A stretch of 32,655 nucleotides of DNA from Tenacibaculum sp. (GTDB lineage: Bacteria; Bacteroidota; Bacteroidia; Flavobacteriales; Flavobacteriaceae): positions 1 through 32,655 of the forward strand of contig JAHDHE010000017.1 in NCBI GenBank assembly GCA_020631475.1, written 5' to 3'. The first letter of the stretch is position 1, and every line of letters begins with the position of its first letter. Position numbers and translations under genes: made by a program. Below, piece after piece: positions 25,155 to 32,655 of the stretch. The notes below the pieces were generated by a model. It searched no databases and was not told the DNA's origin. It worked only from the letters and a program-made list of their open reading frames with translations.

Positions 25155-26456
25155 ATGATACTTATTTATACGCATAAAGTTACTCCTAGAGTTCGTTATA
25201 TTTTTAAGCATATTTTTACACGTATTTTACAAATACCAATCGATTTTACAGGTAAAGTTGAAGAATTTGTGGCTTACAACGGACCAAAATTTTCTTACAC
25301 TAATGTAGCTTTAGGTAAAGAGTTTTTTGTTAAAAGTAACGAATTATTGTTTCAGCAAGGAATTAAAGATTTTGAAATTAATGTTCAAAAATGGGATGAC
25401 ATTCCCTGTTTCTTTTTAACGGGGGAACAATCTGAAATTCCGTTTGATATTTTCGCTGCAAGTTTTTATTTAATCTCAAGATATGAAGAATATATACCGC
25501 ATATAAAAGATACTCATGGAAGGTTCTCAGCGACAGAAAGTATTGCTTTTAAAAATAATTTTTTGGAAAAACCTTTAGTTGATATTTGGGCGTATAAGTT
25601 TTTAAAAACATTAAAAATTAAATTCCCTGATTTTACGCATTCAACAAGAAAATACAAATACATTTCAACTATAGATGTTGATAATGCTTTTGCATACAAA
25701 CACAAAAGTTTTGTAAGAACAATTGGTGGATTTTTAAAAGATGCTTATCAGTTTAAAATATTTACTATTTGGGATCGATTTGCAGTATTGTTTAATATTA
25801 AAAAAGATCCATATGATACTTTTAAAACAATTATAGAAAGTAAAAAAATACATAAAGTAAGAACCATTTTTTTCTTTTTAATAGGTGATTATACCACTTT
25901 CGACACTAATGTTTCAGCATCAAAAACAAAATTTAAATTATTAATTAAAGATATGGTCGATTATGCTCGGGTAGGTTTACACCCTTCGTACTATACCATG
26001 AATAATGCTGGATTGCTTAAGAAAGAGAAAGAGCGTTTAGAAAGTATAACAAATATGCCTATAAAAAGATCTCGTCAACATTATTTAAGAATTTCTTTAC
26101 CTGAAACATATCAGAAATTAATAGACTTAGAAATAGATGAAGATTATTCGATGGGTTATGCAAGTCATACAGGTTTTAGAGCAAGTACCTGTACACCTTT
26201 TTATTTTTACGACTTAGATTTCGAAATTCAAACACCTTTAAAAATTTTCCCATTTGCTTTAATCGATTCTACTTTAAATGATTATATGAAGTTAACAGCA
26301 AAACAATCACTTGGTAAAATTAGAGATTTAAAAAATGAAGTAAAATCAGTTAATGGAGTTTTTATAACCGTTTTTCATAACGAAAGTTTGAGTAATTATC
26401 AGAGATGGAGGGGGTGGAAACGTGTTTATAATTCAATGTTAAAAATAGTAAAATAA
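25155..26456 (+). CDS. Polysaccharide deacetylase-like protein with N-terminal DUF7033-type region
   Basis: This protein of about 433 residues has an N-terminal part (to about 165) of the kind found ahead of polysaccharide deacetylase domains in this phylum, and a NodB-like C-terminal part. Numbering from the longer start at 25149, the metal-binding Asp pair appears as STIDVDNAF (173-181) and the His motif as VGLHPSYYT. No signal peptide is visible, so it is probably cytosolic or peripheral. It may deacetylate a glycan precursor, but the substrate is unknown. I chose the ATG at 25155 (MILIYTHKVTPR) over 25149 because the shorter form begins like other family members. It ends 3 bp before the next gene. 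Confidence 0.83.
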   Translation: MILIYTHKVTPRVRYIFKHIFTRILQIPIDFTGKVEEFVAYNGPKFSYTNVALGKEFFVKSNELLFQQGIKDFEINVQKWDDIPCFFLTGEQSEIPFDIFAASFYLISRYEEYIPHIKDTHGRFSATESIAFKNNFLEKPLVDIWAYKFLKTLKIKFPDFTHSTRKYKYISTIDVDNAFAYKHKSFVRTIGGFLKDAYQFKIFTIWDRFAVLFNIKKDPYDTFKTIIESKKIHKVRTIFFFLIGDYTTFDTNVSASKTKFKLLIKDMVDYARVGLHPSYYTMNNAGLLKKEKERLESITNMPIKRSRQHYLRISLPETYQKLIDLEIDEDYSMGYASHTGFRASTCTPFYFYDLDFEIQTPLKIFPFALIDSTLNDYMKLTAKQSLGKIRDLKNEVKSVNGVFITVFHNESLSNYQRWRGWKRVYNSMLKIVK

Positions 26457-26459
26457 AAA

Positions 26460-27140
26460 ATGAATATAAAACACATATTCTTTGATTTAGATCATACACT
26501 TTGGGATTTTGATAAAAATTCTAAATTAACTTTTAATCAAATATTTCAAGAACAAAATATAAATATTCCAATAAATGATTTCTTAAATGTTTATATGCCA
26601 ATAAACTTAAATTATTGGCGACTATATAGAGAAGATAAAGTTTCGAAGTCAGATTTACGTTATAAGAGACTTAAAGAAACTTTTGATGAGTTAAACTATA
26701 CAATTTCTAATGATTTGATAAATAAAATCTCGGAAGATTATATTTTATATTTGCCTAATCATAATCATTTATTTGACGGAACAATTGAGGTTTTAGAATA
26801 TTTAAAAGAAAAATATACCTTGCATATTATTACAAATGGATTTGAAGAAGTTCAGAACTTAAAAATGCAAAAATCTAGAATATTAAAATACTTTAAAGAA
26901 ATTATTACATCCGAAAGTGTAGGAGTTAAAAAACCAAATCCTAAAATATTTGATTTTGCATTAAAAAAAGCAAATGCATTAGCAGAAGATTCTGTTATGA
27001 TAGGAGATAGTTATGAAGCTGATGTTATAGGAGCTTTAAATGTAGGAATGCTAGCCATCCATTTTATAAATGAGAAAAGTAACAAAGAGTCTGGAGTTAT
27101 AGCGATTAAGAAATTGTTAGAGTTAAAGAAATATTTATAA
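26460..27140 (+). CDS. HAD phosphatase, YjjG-like noncanonical pyrimidine nucleotidase
   Basis: This 226-residue cytosolic protein is of the haloacid dehalogenase superfamily. Motif I is FFDLDHTLWDFD with nucleophile D9 and acid/base D11, motif II is ITNGFEE, motif III lies at KKPNPKIF, and motif IV is MIGDSYEADV. Overall similarity is to the YjjG group, which hydrolyses noncanonical pyrimidine nucleoside monophosphates. Another HAD substrate is possible because specificity lies in the cap region. It starts 3 bp after the deacetylase gene, so cotranscription is nearly certain. Confidence 0.9.
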   Translation: MNIKHIFFDLDHTLWDFDKNSKLTFNQIFQEQNINIPINDFLNVYMPINLNYWRLYREDKVSKSDLRYKRLKETFDELNYTISNDLINKISEDYILYLPNHNHLFDGTIEVLEYLKEKYTLHIITNGFEEVQNLKMQKSRILKYFKEIITSESVGVKKPNPKIFDFALKKANALAEDSVMIGDSYEADVIGALNVGMLAIHFINEKSNKESGVIAIKKLLELKKYL

Positions 27141-27164
27141 AACAAAAACGTTTATATGTTTATG

Positions 27165-27707
27165 ATGAAGAAACATATTTTTTTATTAGTAATTAGTATC
27201 ATTATACAAATTTCATGTGTAAAAGATATTGATTTTAATCAAGTTGAAGACTTAGAATTAACACCTACTTTAGTAGCAGCATTGGTAAATACAAAAATAA
27301 AACAAACATCAATGGTTAACTCTTCAGGAGTCGAGCAAACTGTGTTTAAGGATGTTTCAAGATTTGATGTTTTTTCTACTTCAACATTTAAGAAAGTTCA
27401 GAAAATGGTAGTTAATTTTGAAGTTACAAATCCATTTAATCGACGATTTACATTGTTGCTTACTTTTTTAGATGATAACTCAGTGATAACTTACCAATTT
27501 CCCTTATTAACTGCACCAGAAAACGTTGTTAATCATAAATTTTCACATGAAATAATTATAGCTAATTCACCATCAATATTAAATTCAAAAAACCTTGATG
27601 CAACCATACGTCTATTACCAAGTTCAGATGGATCGATAATTAATATCAATGAAGACAAGACATTTAAATTTACTTCTTCAGGAACCTTTTTTCTTAAAAT
27701 TAATTAA
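27165..27707 (+). CDS. Unknown lipoprotein upstream of DUF5723
   Basis: I do not recognise a named family. From the ATG at 27165 the protein has a lipoprotein signal (MKKHIFLLVISIIIQISC) with the modified Cys at 18. A beta-rich body of about 160 residues has no catalytic motif. In-frame ATGs at 27156 and 27162 are alternatives. Its TAA overlaps the ATG of the next gene (TAATG), indicating translational coupling with an outer-membrane barrel protein. An envelope-assembly partner role is therefore plausible. Confidence 0.75.
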   Translation: MKKHIFLLVISIIIQISCVKDIDFNQVEDLELTPTLVAALVNTKIKQTSMVNSSGVEQTVFKDVSRFDVFSTSTFKKVQKMVVNFEVTNPFNRRFTLLLTFLDDNSVITYQFPLLTAPENVVNHKFSHEIIIANSPSILNSKNLDATIRLLPSSDGSIININEDKTFKFTSSGTFFLKIN

Positions 27708-29086
27708 TGAAAAAATATTTTAGCTATTTATTTATTATTGGATTATTGTTTACAAAAACTTTAATTTCTCAAAACAAACAAGTTTTATATGGGTTCGATG
27801 CTATACCGCAAACCTTATTATTAAACCCTGGAGCAGAAACGAATTATAAATATCATTTAGGAATTCCTGTTTTATCTGGAATATCTTTTCAAGCAGGAAT
27901 AACAGGAGTAACTGTAGCTGATTTATTTAGAAACAATTCTATTGATTTTACATCGAAACTTTTAAATGCAATTGATAAGTTATCGGCAAACGATTATATA
28001 CAAATCCATTCGCAAATAGAAATATTAAATGCAGGGTATCAACTTAATAAAAGAGACTATTTAAGTGTTGGTTTTTACACAGAACTAGATGCTTTTGGTA
28101 GTGTTCCAAAAGACGCTTTAGTATTACTTAGAGATGGAAATAGAACCCATTTAAATAAAAGTTTTTTGTTATCTCAAGGAAGTTTTAAAGCCGAAGCTAT
28201 TGGTGTTTTACACGCAGGTATATCCAGAAAAATAAATGAAAACTTTACAGTCGGAGCTAGATTTAAAATTTATTCGGGTATTTTTAACACTACCTCTACA
28301 AATAATACAGGTAGTTTTACTACTCGTTTAAATCAGAATAATGAATATTCACATTCTTTAAATAACATTAATGCTACTGTATACAGTTCAGGGTTTTATG
28401 ATGAAAATGATAAAGCTATTAACCCGAGTGATTTAGTTGGTAGAGCTTTTCTAAGTGGTAATATTGGTGTAGGTTTTGATATAGGATTTACTTACCAAGT
28501 AAACAAACAAATAGAAATTACAGCAAGTTTATTAGACCTTGGTTTTATAAATTATTCTAAAGATGTTTTAAATTCTAAAATAGCAGGTGATTATGTATTT
28601 TCTGGATTAGATTTTCAATATGATGGAACTAATAACGACTATTGGCAAAACTTAAAAAATGAGTTTAAGGCTCAAGTAACATCAGAAAAAAATAGAGAAT
28701 CTTATACTGTTATCCGACCAATAAAATTTAATAGTTCGTATAAATATAGTTGGGGTAAAAGTCGAAACGAAGAAAGTTGTAGTGATATAAGTTATAAAGA
28801 CTTTTATGACAATTCTGTAGGAGCACAATTGTTTTCTGTTTTTAGACCAACAGGACCTAAAGTTGCATTAACGGGGTTCTATGAAAGAAAGTTTGCTAAA
28901 AAATTTAACACAAAAATTACATATACCATTGATGATTTTTCATACTCTAACCTTGGGGTAGGAGTATCTACAAAAATCGGAAAAATTAATGTTTATGGAA
29001 TGTTAGATAATTTATTTAGTATAACCGATATTGCTAGTGCTAATAGTGCCTCTTTTCAATTAGGAATTAACTTAATTTATAATTAA
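27707..29086 (+). CDS. DUF5723 outer-membrane protein
   Basis: This 459-residue protein has a signal peptide (to about residue 22, LISQNKQ). Its sequence fits DUF5723, a Bacteroidota outer-membrane protein family: LYGFDAIPQTLLLNPGAE near the start, then repeated alternating strands such as YLSVGFYTELDAFG and GVLHAGISRKINENFTVGAR. The C-terminus is strand-rich. It is predicted to be a FadL/PorV-like beta-barrel, but no ligand is known. It is coupled to the upstream lipoprotein and abuts the downstream gene with no spacer, so the three form a unit. Confidence 0.83.
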   Translation: MKKYFSYLFIIGLLFTKTLISQNKQVLYGFDAIPQTLLLNPGAETNYKYHLGIPVLSGISFQAGITGVTVADLFRNNSIDFTSKLLNAIDKLSANDYIQIHSQIEILNAGYQLNKRDYLSVGFYTELDAFGSVPKDALVLLRDGNRTHLNKSFLLSQGSFKAEAIGVLHAGISRKINENFTVGARFKIYSGIFNTTSTNNTGSFTTRLNQNNEYSHSLNNINATVYSSGFYDENDKAINPSDLVGRAFLSGNIGVGFDIGFTYQVNKQIEITASLLDLGFINYSKDVLNSKIAGDYVFSGLDFQYDGTNNDYWQNLKNEFKAQVTSEKNRESYTVIRPIKFNSSYKYSWGKSRNEESCSDISYKDFYDNSVGAQLFSVFRPTGPKVALTGFYERKFAKKFNTKITYTIDDFSYSNLGVGVSTKIGKINVYGMLDNLFSITDIASANSASFQLGINLIYN

Positions 29087-29836
29087 ATGAAAAAAATAAT
29101 ATTTATTTTACTGCTGATAACAGCATCAACCTTTGCTCAAAAAAAAATTAATAATTACAAGTATGTAATTGTACCTAATAGGTTTGAGTTTGTAAAAAAG
29201 AATGATCAATATCAAACTAGCTCATTAACAAAATTCTTATTCAATAAAAGTGGATTTACTGCTTTTTTAGCAGATGAGTCATTACCAAAAGAAGTTGCAG
29301 AAAATAGATGTTTAGTTCTAACAGGTTCTGTTAAAGATGATTCAGGAATGTTTACAACTAAAAGTATTGTAGAATTAAAAGATTGTTATGGTAATGTTGT
29401 TTTTACATCAAAAGTAGGTGTAAGTAAAAATAAAGAGTATAAAAAAGCATATCATGAAGCTATACGTAATGCTTTTAAATCTGTAGCAGCTTTAAAATAT
29501 AAATATATCACTAGTGAAAAAAATATATTAGAAAATAAAAAAGAAGATGTTGCTATAGTTGTTGAAACCCCAAAAGCAATCATTAAAACTTCAGATAAAA
29601 TTAAAGAAGTTAAAAATGACATTTCTAAAACTTTATACGCACAAAGTATTACTAATGGTTTTCAGTTAGTAAATATGAAGCCAGAAGTAGTTTTTCAAAT
29701 TTTAAAGACTAATGTAAATGATGTTTTTATTATTAAAGATAAAAACGGGTTGATATATAAGAGCGGCAATGATTGGATAGCTGAATATTTTAAAGGAGAT
29801 AAAATAGTTCTAGAAAATTATCAAATAAAATTTTAA
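29087..29836 (+). CDS. Unknown periplasmic protein downstream of DUF5723
   Basis: This 249-residue protein has a signal peptide (MKKIIFILLLITASTFAQ) and no membrane anchor or lipobox. I recognise no named domain. Visible features are YKYVIVPNRFEFV near the start, a two-Cys pair in ENRCLVL and LKDCYGN (possible disulfide), a polar Lys-rich linker around 145-185, and a C-terminal region with VFIIKDKNGLIYK. The ATG follows the DUF5723 stop codon directly, so it is the last gene of the radC operon. It ends just before a strong bidirectional terminator. Confidence 0.75.
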   Translation: MKKIIFILLLITASTFAQKKINNYKYVIVPNRFEFVKKNDQYQTSSLTKFLFNKSGFTAFLADESLPKEVAENRCLVLTGSVKDDSGMFTTKSIVELKDCYGNVVFTSKVGVSKNKEYKKAYHEAIRNAFKSVAALKYKYITSEKNILENKKEDVAIVVETPKAIIKTSDKIKEVKNDISKTLYAQSITNGFQLVNMKPEVVFQILKTNVNDVFIIKDKNGLIYKSGNDWIAEYFKGDKIVLENYQIKF

Positions 29837-29842
29837 TTTAAT

Positions 29843-29890
29843 TATAATTACTAAAAAGAGCCCTTATAAGCGCTCTTTTTAGTAATTATA
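29843..29890. terminator. Bidirectional terminator overlapping the rarA 3' end
   Basis: A 19-bp perfect stem, centred on AAAAAGAGC/GCTCTTTTT with a 10-base loop, sits between the convergent ends of the plus-strand operon and rarA. The right arm covers the last codons of rarA. T-rich arms on both strands would end both transcripts. Confidence 0.82.
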
Positions 29891-31150
29891 CTTATCCTTC
29901 CAACGATGTTTTAATAACTCTCTAAATTGATTTTCACGTGCGTTATTTCCAGGTTCATACAACTTGGTGTTTTTAATTTCATCGGGTAAAAATTCTTGAT
30001 TCACAAAATTACCAGAATAATTATGTGAGTATTGGTAATCTTTTCCATAATCTAAATCTTTCATCAATTTAGTAGGAGCATTTCTTAAATGCAAAGGAAC
30101 AGATAAATCTCCTGTTGTTTTTACCAAGTTTTGAGCTTCACCAATAGCCATATAAGAAGCATTACTTTTAGCCGAATTAGCTAAATAAACAGCACATTGA
30201 CTTAATATTATTCTAGATTCTGGATATCCAATTACCGAAACTGCCTGAAAAGTATTATTAGCCATAATAAAAGCAGTTGGGTTTGCATTTCCAATATCTT
30301 CAGATGCTGCTATAAGCATTCTTCTAGCAATAAATTTCACATCTTCACCACCTTCAATCATTCTTGCAAGCCAATAAACAGCAGCATTTGGGTCGCTACC
30401 TCTAATCGATTTTATAAATGCTGAAGCAATATCATAATGTTGTTCACCAGTTTTGTCGTATCGAACCGTATTTTTTTGAATTTTTGATAAAACCAATTCA
30501 TTAGTAATTTCTGTTTCATCATCAGCAGAAACTAATAATTCAAAAATATTTAAAAGTTTACGAGCATCTCCACCAGAAACTTGTAATAAAGCATCTGTTT
30601 CCTTTAATTTTATTTTTTTAGTTGATATGATTTCATCTTTTTCAATAGCTCTATGTATTAAAGCAATCAAATCATTTTTATCAAATGAATTTAAAATGTA
30701 GACTTGGCAACGAGAAAGTAGGGCAGGTATCACTTCAAAACTTGGGTTCTCTGTAGTTGCACCAACTAATGTAACCCAACCTTTTTCAACAGCACCTAAT
30801 AAAGAATCTTGTTGCGATTTACTAAAACGATGGATTTCATCAATAAATAAAATAGGATTTTTTTGAGTAAACAATCCTCCGCTTTTTTTAGCCTTCTCAA
30901 TAACCTCTCGAACATCTTTTACGCCTGAACTAATTGCACTTAAAGTGTAAAAAGGACGACCAGACTCATTTGCAATAATATTAGCTAGAGTTGTTTTACC
31001 TATACCAGGAGGTCCCCATAAAATTAATGAAGGAATAATTCCTTGTTTTATGTGATTGGTTAAAATACCATTTTTACCAACTAAATGTTGTTGACTTATA
31101 TAGTCGTTTAAATTTTGAGGACGTATTCTTTCTGCCAAAGGTTGATTCAT
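29879..31150 (-). CDS. rarA: Replication-associated recombination protein A (RarA/MgsA)
   Basis: This 423-residue AAA+ ATPase acts at stalled replication forks. It has Walker [10 protein letters not shown], Walker B LFIDEIH, the sensor-1 block GATTENPSF, the arginine finger LLSRCQVY, and the C-terminal RarA region with [21 protein letters not shown] and RHYD-like [14 protein letters not shown]. The length is normal for the family. It would form a tetramer and interact with single-stranded DNA-binding protein. It is divergent from the rhomboid gene. Confidence 0.95.
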   Translation of the reverse strand: MNQPLAERIRPQNLNDYISQQHLVGKNGILTNHIKQGIIPSLILWGPPGIGKTTLANIIANESGRPFYTLSAISSGVKDVREVIEKAKKSGGLFTQKNPILFIDEIHRFSKSQQDSLLGAVEKGWVTLVGATTENPSFEVIPALLSRCQVYILNSFDKNDLIALIHRAIEKDEIISTKKIKLKETDALLQVSGGDARKLLNIFELLVSADDETEITNELVLSKIQKNTVRYDKTGEQHYDIASAFIKSIRGSDPNAAVYWLARMIEGGEDVKFIARRMLIAASEDIGNANPTAFIMANNTFQAVSVIGYPESRIILSQCAVYLANSAKSNASYMAIGEAQNLVKTTGDLSVPLHLRNAPTKLMKDLDYGKDYQYSHNYSGNFVNQEFLPDEIKNTKLYEPGNNARENQFRELLKHRWKDKYNY

Positions 31151-31204
31151 GATGTAAAAATAGAAAAGATTTATGACAGATATTCCGAAATTCGTATTTG
31201 GATT

Positions 31205-31212
31205 TATTTTTG
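31205..31212 (+). promoter_or_regulatory. -7 promoter element of the rhomboid gene
   Basis: TATTTTTG is an exact TAnnTTTG match 17 bases before the ATG at 31230. A TTC near 31183 might serve as a weak -33 box. Its position supports the shorter rhomboid start. Confidence 0.4.
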
Positions 31213-31229
31213 TTATTTTGATTTACATG

Positions 31230-31931
31230 AAAACTGACGAACAATTTACTTTTAGTAACAATATTTTTGTAATTCCAGCTTTACTTGTTTTTTCAATATG
31301 GTTTATTTATTGGGTTGAAATTAAATTTGGATTCAATTTTAATAAATATGGAATTTTCCCAAGAAGTTTTAGCGGTTTAAAGGGTGTTTTATGCGGTCCA
31401 TTTATTCATGGTGATACTAAGCATCTTTTTAATAATTCTGTTCCGTTATTTGTATTGTCAATGTGTCTTTTTTACTTTTATAAAGAGTTATCATTAAAAG
31501 TGCTAATTTATGGTGGTTTGTTAGCAGGTTTCTTAACATGGATTATTGCTCGTGAATCATACCACATAGGAGCTAGTGGAATTGTTTACCTTTTATTCAG
31601 TTTTGTGTTTTTTAGCGGAATAATAAGAAAACATTATAGATTAGTAGCGGTTTCTTTAATTACCATTTTTTTATATGGAAGTATGATTTGGTATGTGTTT
31701 CCTATTAAAGAAGGAATGTCTTGGGAAGGACATTTATCTGGATTAATTATCGGATTTATTTTATCTGTAATTTATAGAAATAAAGGTGTAGTAAAAGAAA
31801 AGTTCAAGTTTTCAAAAACCGAATTTGATGATATGTTTGATGAAGAGGGAAATTATATTCCACCAGTTTTAGAAGAAAATGAAGAAATATTAGAATTGAA
31901 TTATAAATATTTTTATAAAGAAAGTGAATAA
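31230..31931 (+). CDS. Rhomboid family intramembrane serine protease
   Basis: This inner-membrane protein of about 233 residues has six or so hydrophobic helices and the rhomboid signature: HGDTKHLFNNSV, the catalytic serine in GASG and the catalytic histidine in EGHLSG. It cleaves transmembrane segments of unknown clients. A longer in-frame start at 31173 adds MTDIPKFVFG and a further hydrophobic stretch. I prefer 31230 because family members begin about 20 residues before the first helix (SIW) and a promoter-like element sits between the two starts. A hairpin follows the stop. Confidence 0.9.
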   Translation, partial: KTDEQFTFSNNIFVIPALLVFSIWFIYWVEIKFGFNFNKYGIFPRSFSGLKGVLCGPFIHGDTKHLFNNSVPLFVLSMCLFYFYKELSLKVLIYGGLLAGFLTWIIARESYHIGASGIVYLLFSFVFFSGIIRKHYRLVAVSLITIFLYGSMIWYVFPIKEGMSWEGHLSGLIIGFILSVIYRNKGVVKEKFKFSKTEFDDMFDEEGNYIPPVLEENEEILELNYKYFYKESE

Positions 31932-31958
31932 AAAATCCTGCTATTAAGCAGGATTTTT
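31931..31958. terminator. Terminator between rhomboid and rlmB
   Basis: A 12-bp stem (AAAAATCCTGCT/AGCAGGATTTTT) has an ATTA loop and T-runs on both strands. It starts at the last base of the rhomboid stop and lies 10 bases from the rlmB stop, so it can end both convergent genes. Confidence 0.82.
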
Positions 31959-31968
31959 AATTTTATAT

Positions 31969-32655
31969 TTATTGTCTTTGTCGTACAGCTTCATAAAGAA
32001 ATACTCCACAAGCAACAGAAACATTTAAAGATTCTATTTCACCTAATAAAGGTAGTTTAGCTTTATAATCAACCATTTTTAATACCGAATTAGATACACC
32101 TTTATGTTCTGAACCCATAATAATGGCCATAGGCTGTTTAAAATCTATATCGAATGCATTATCTTCAGTTTTTTCAGTAGCAGCGACTAACTTAATATCA
32201 GCTGCTTGTAGTTGAAACATTGCATCTTTAATATGATCTACTTTACAAATCGGCATTTTAAACGCAGCACCAGCTGAAGTTTTAATAGTTTCTGCATTAA
32301 CAGGAGCGCTACCACTTTTTTGGATGATAATTCCGTTTACACCTGTACACTCTGCAGTTCTAATGATTGCTCCAAAATTCCTAACATCAGAAACTTGATC
32401 TAATAATAAAAACAAAGGTGTTTTCCCAGATTCTAAAGTAGTTTCAATTAATGATTCTAAATTGTGAAAATCAATAGGAGAAATTTTAGCAACTGCTCCT
32501 TGATGATTATTGTGTTTAGATAATCGATCTAATTTTTCAGTAGGTACAACGCTAGTAGAAATTTTATTTTTCTTCAATAATTTATCTAACTGAAAAAATA
32601 ATTCTCCTCTTAATCCTTTTTGTAAATATACTTTGTTAAGTGATGCATCACTTTC
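31969..32655 (-). CDS. rlmB: 23S rRNA Gm2251 methyltransferase RlmB (N-terminus beyond window)
   Basis: This SpoU/TrmH-family RNA 2'-O-methyltransferase is cut by the right edge. Motif 1 is NFGAIIRTAE, motif 2 is MGSEHKGVS and motif 3 is SLNVSVACGVFLYEA, which together form the knotted SAM-binding fold. The family modifies G2251 of 23S rRNA, although another RNA target cannot be excluded. The frame stays open to the last base of the window: the codons before a TTG at 32577 read ...VYLQKGLRGELFFQLDKL. This is the expected RlmB substrate-binding N-domain, so that TTG is not the real start. Only about 20 residues seem to be missing. Confidence 0.93.
   Translation of the reverse strand, partial: ESDASLNKVYLQKGLRGELFFQLDKLLKKNKISTSVVPTEKLDRLSKHNNHQGAVAKISPIDFHNLESLIETTLESGKTPLFLLLDQVSDVRNFGAIIRTAECTGVNGIIIQKSGSAPVNAETIKTSAGAAFKMPICKVDHIKDAMFQLQAADIKLVAATEKTEDNAFDIDFKQPMAIIMGSEHKGVSNSVLKMVDYKAKLPLLGEIESLNVSVACGVFLYEAVRQRQ

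Noticed and set aside
32575-32577. TTG start codon for rlmB giving a 202-residue protein
   Set aside because: The upstream codons are open to the window edge and read as the expected RlmB N-domain, so the gene is simply cut off.
1-32655. CRISPR arrays, insertion sequences, tRNA or rRNA genes
   Set aside because: No regularly spaced repeats, transposase motifs, or cloverleaf-type sequences apart from the tmRNA were seen by reading both strands; this was by eye and not a model search.

Overview
The window looks like the chromosome of a marine-type Flavobacteriaceae bacterium (phylum Bacteroidota; Tenacibaculum or Polaribacter would fit, but the genus is a guess). The base composition is very AT-rich. 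Several upstream regions carry the TAnnTTTG -7 element of this phylum. One protein ends in a type IX secretion (T9SS) sorting domain, and the tmRNA tag has the Bacteroidota form. Nearly all space is coding, and many gene ends are marked by long perfect hairpins.

Layout. 1-630: tmRNA gene (minus strand) with its terminator. 628-2453: saccharopine/alanine-dehydrogenase-type oxidoreductase, DUF3820 and DUF1801 proteins. 2454-7252: exported proteins, namely a transglutaminase-like protein, an M28 peptidase, an S8 protease, a DUF4136 lipoprotein and a small outer-membrane barrel. 7296-13439: a 2047-residue alpha-2-macroglobulin. 13621-14973: the peptidoglycan-recycling ligase Mpl. 14970-21364: a minus-strand cluster of five genes, described below. 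21491-24336: the K+ uptake pair trkA-trkH. 24433-29836: a tightly packed plus-strand operon (radC, a polysaccharide-deacetylase-like protein, a HAD phosphatase, then three envelope proteins of unknown function). 29879-31150: rarA. 31230-31931: a rhomboid protease. 31969 to the right edge: rlmB, cut by the window end.

The most interesting region is 14970-21364. In transcription order it holds a secreted tail-collar protein, a large T9SS-exported protein, a 54-residue peptide gene, a PqqD-like domain fused to an HPr-kinase-like P-loop kinase, and a nucleotidyltransferase. A PqqD-type recognition domain plus kinase plus nucleotidyltransferase beside a tiny peptide has the logic of a ribosomally made, post-translationally modified peptide (RiPP) pathway. 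The peptide ends in Ser, the residue that HPr-kinase-like enzymes of paeninodin-type lasso peptide clusters are known to phosphorylate. No lasso cyclase or leader protease is visible, so this would be a reduced or different system. An 18-bp hairpin between the peptide and kinase genes could set a high peptide-to-enzyme ratio. The function is inferred; the gene order and motifs are read directly from the sequence.
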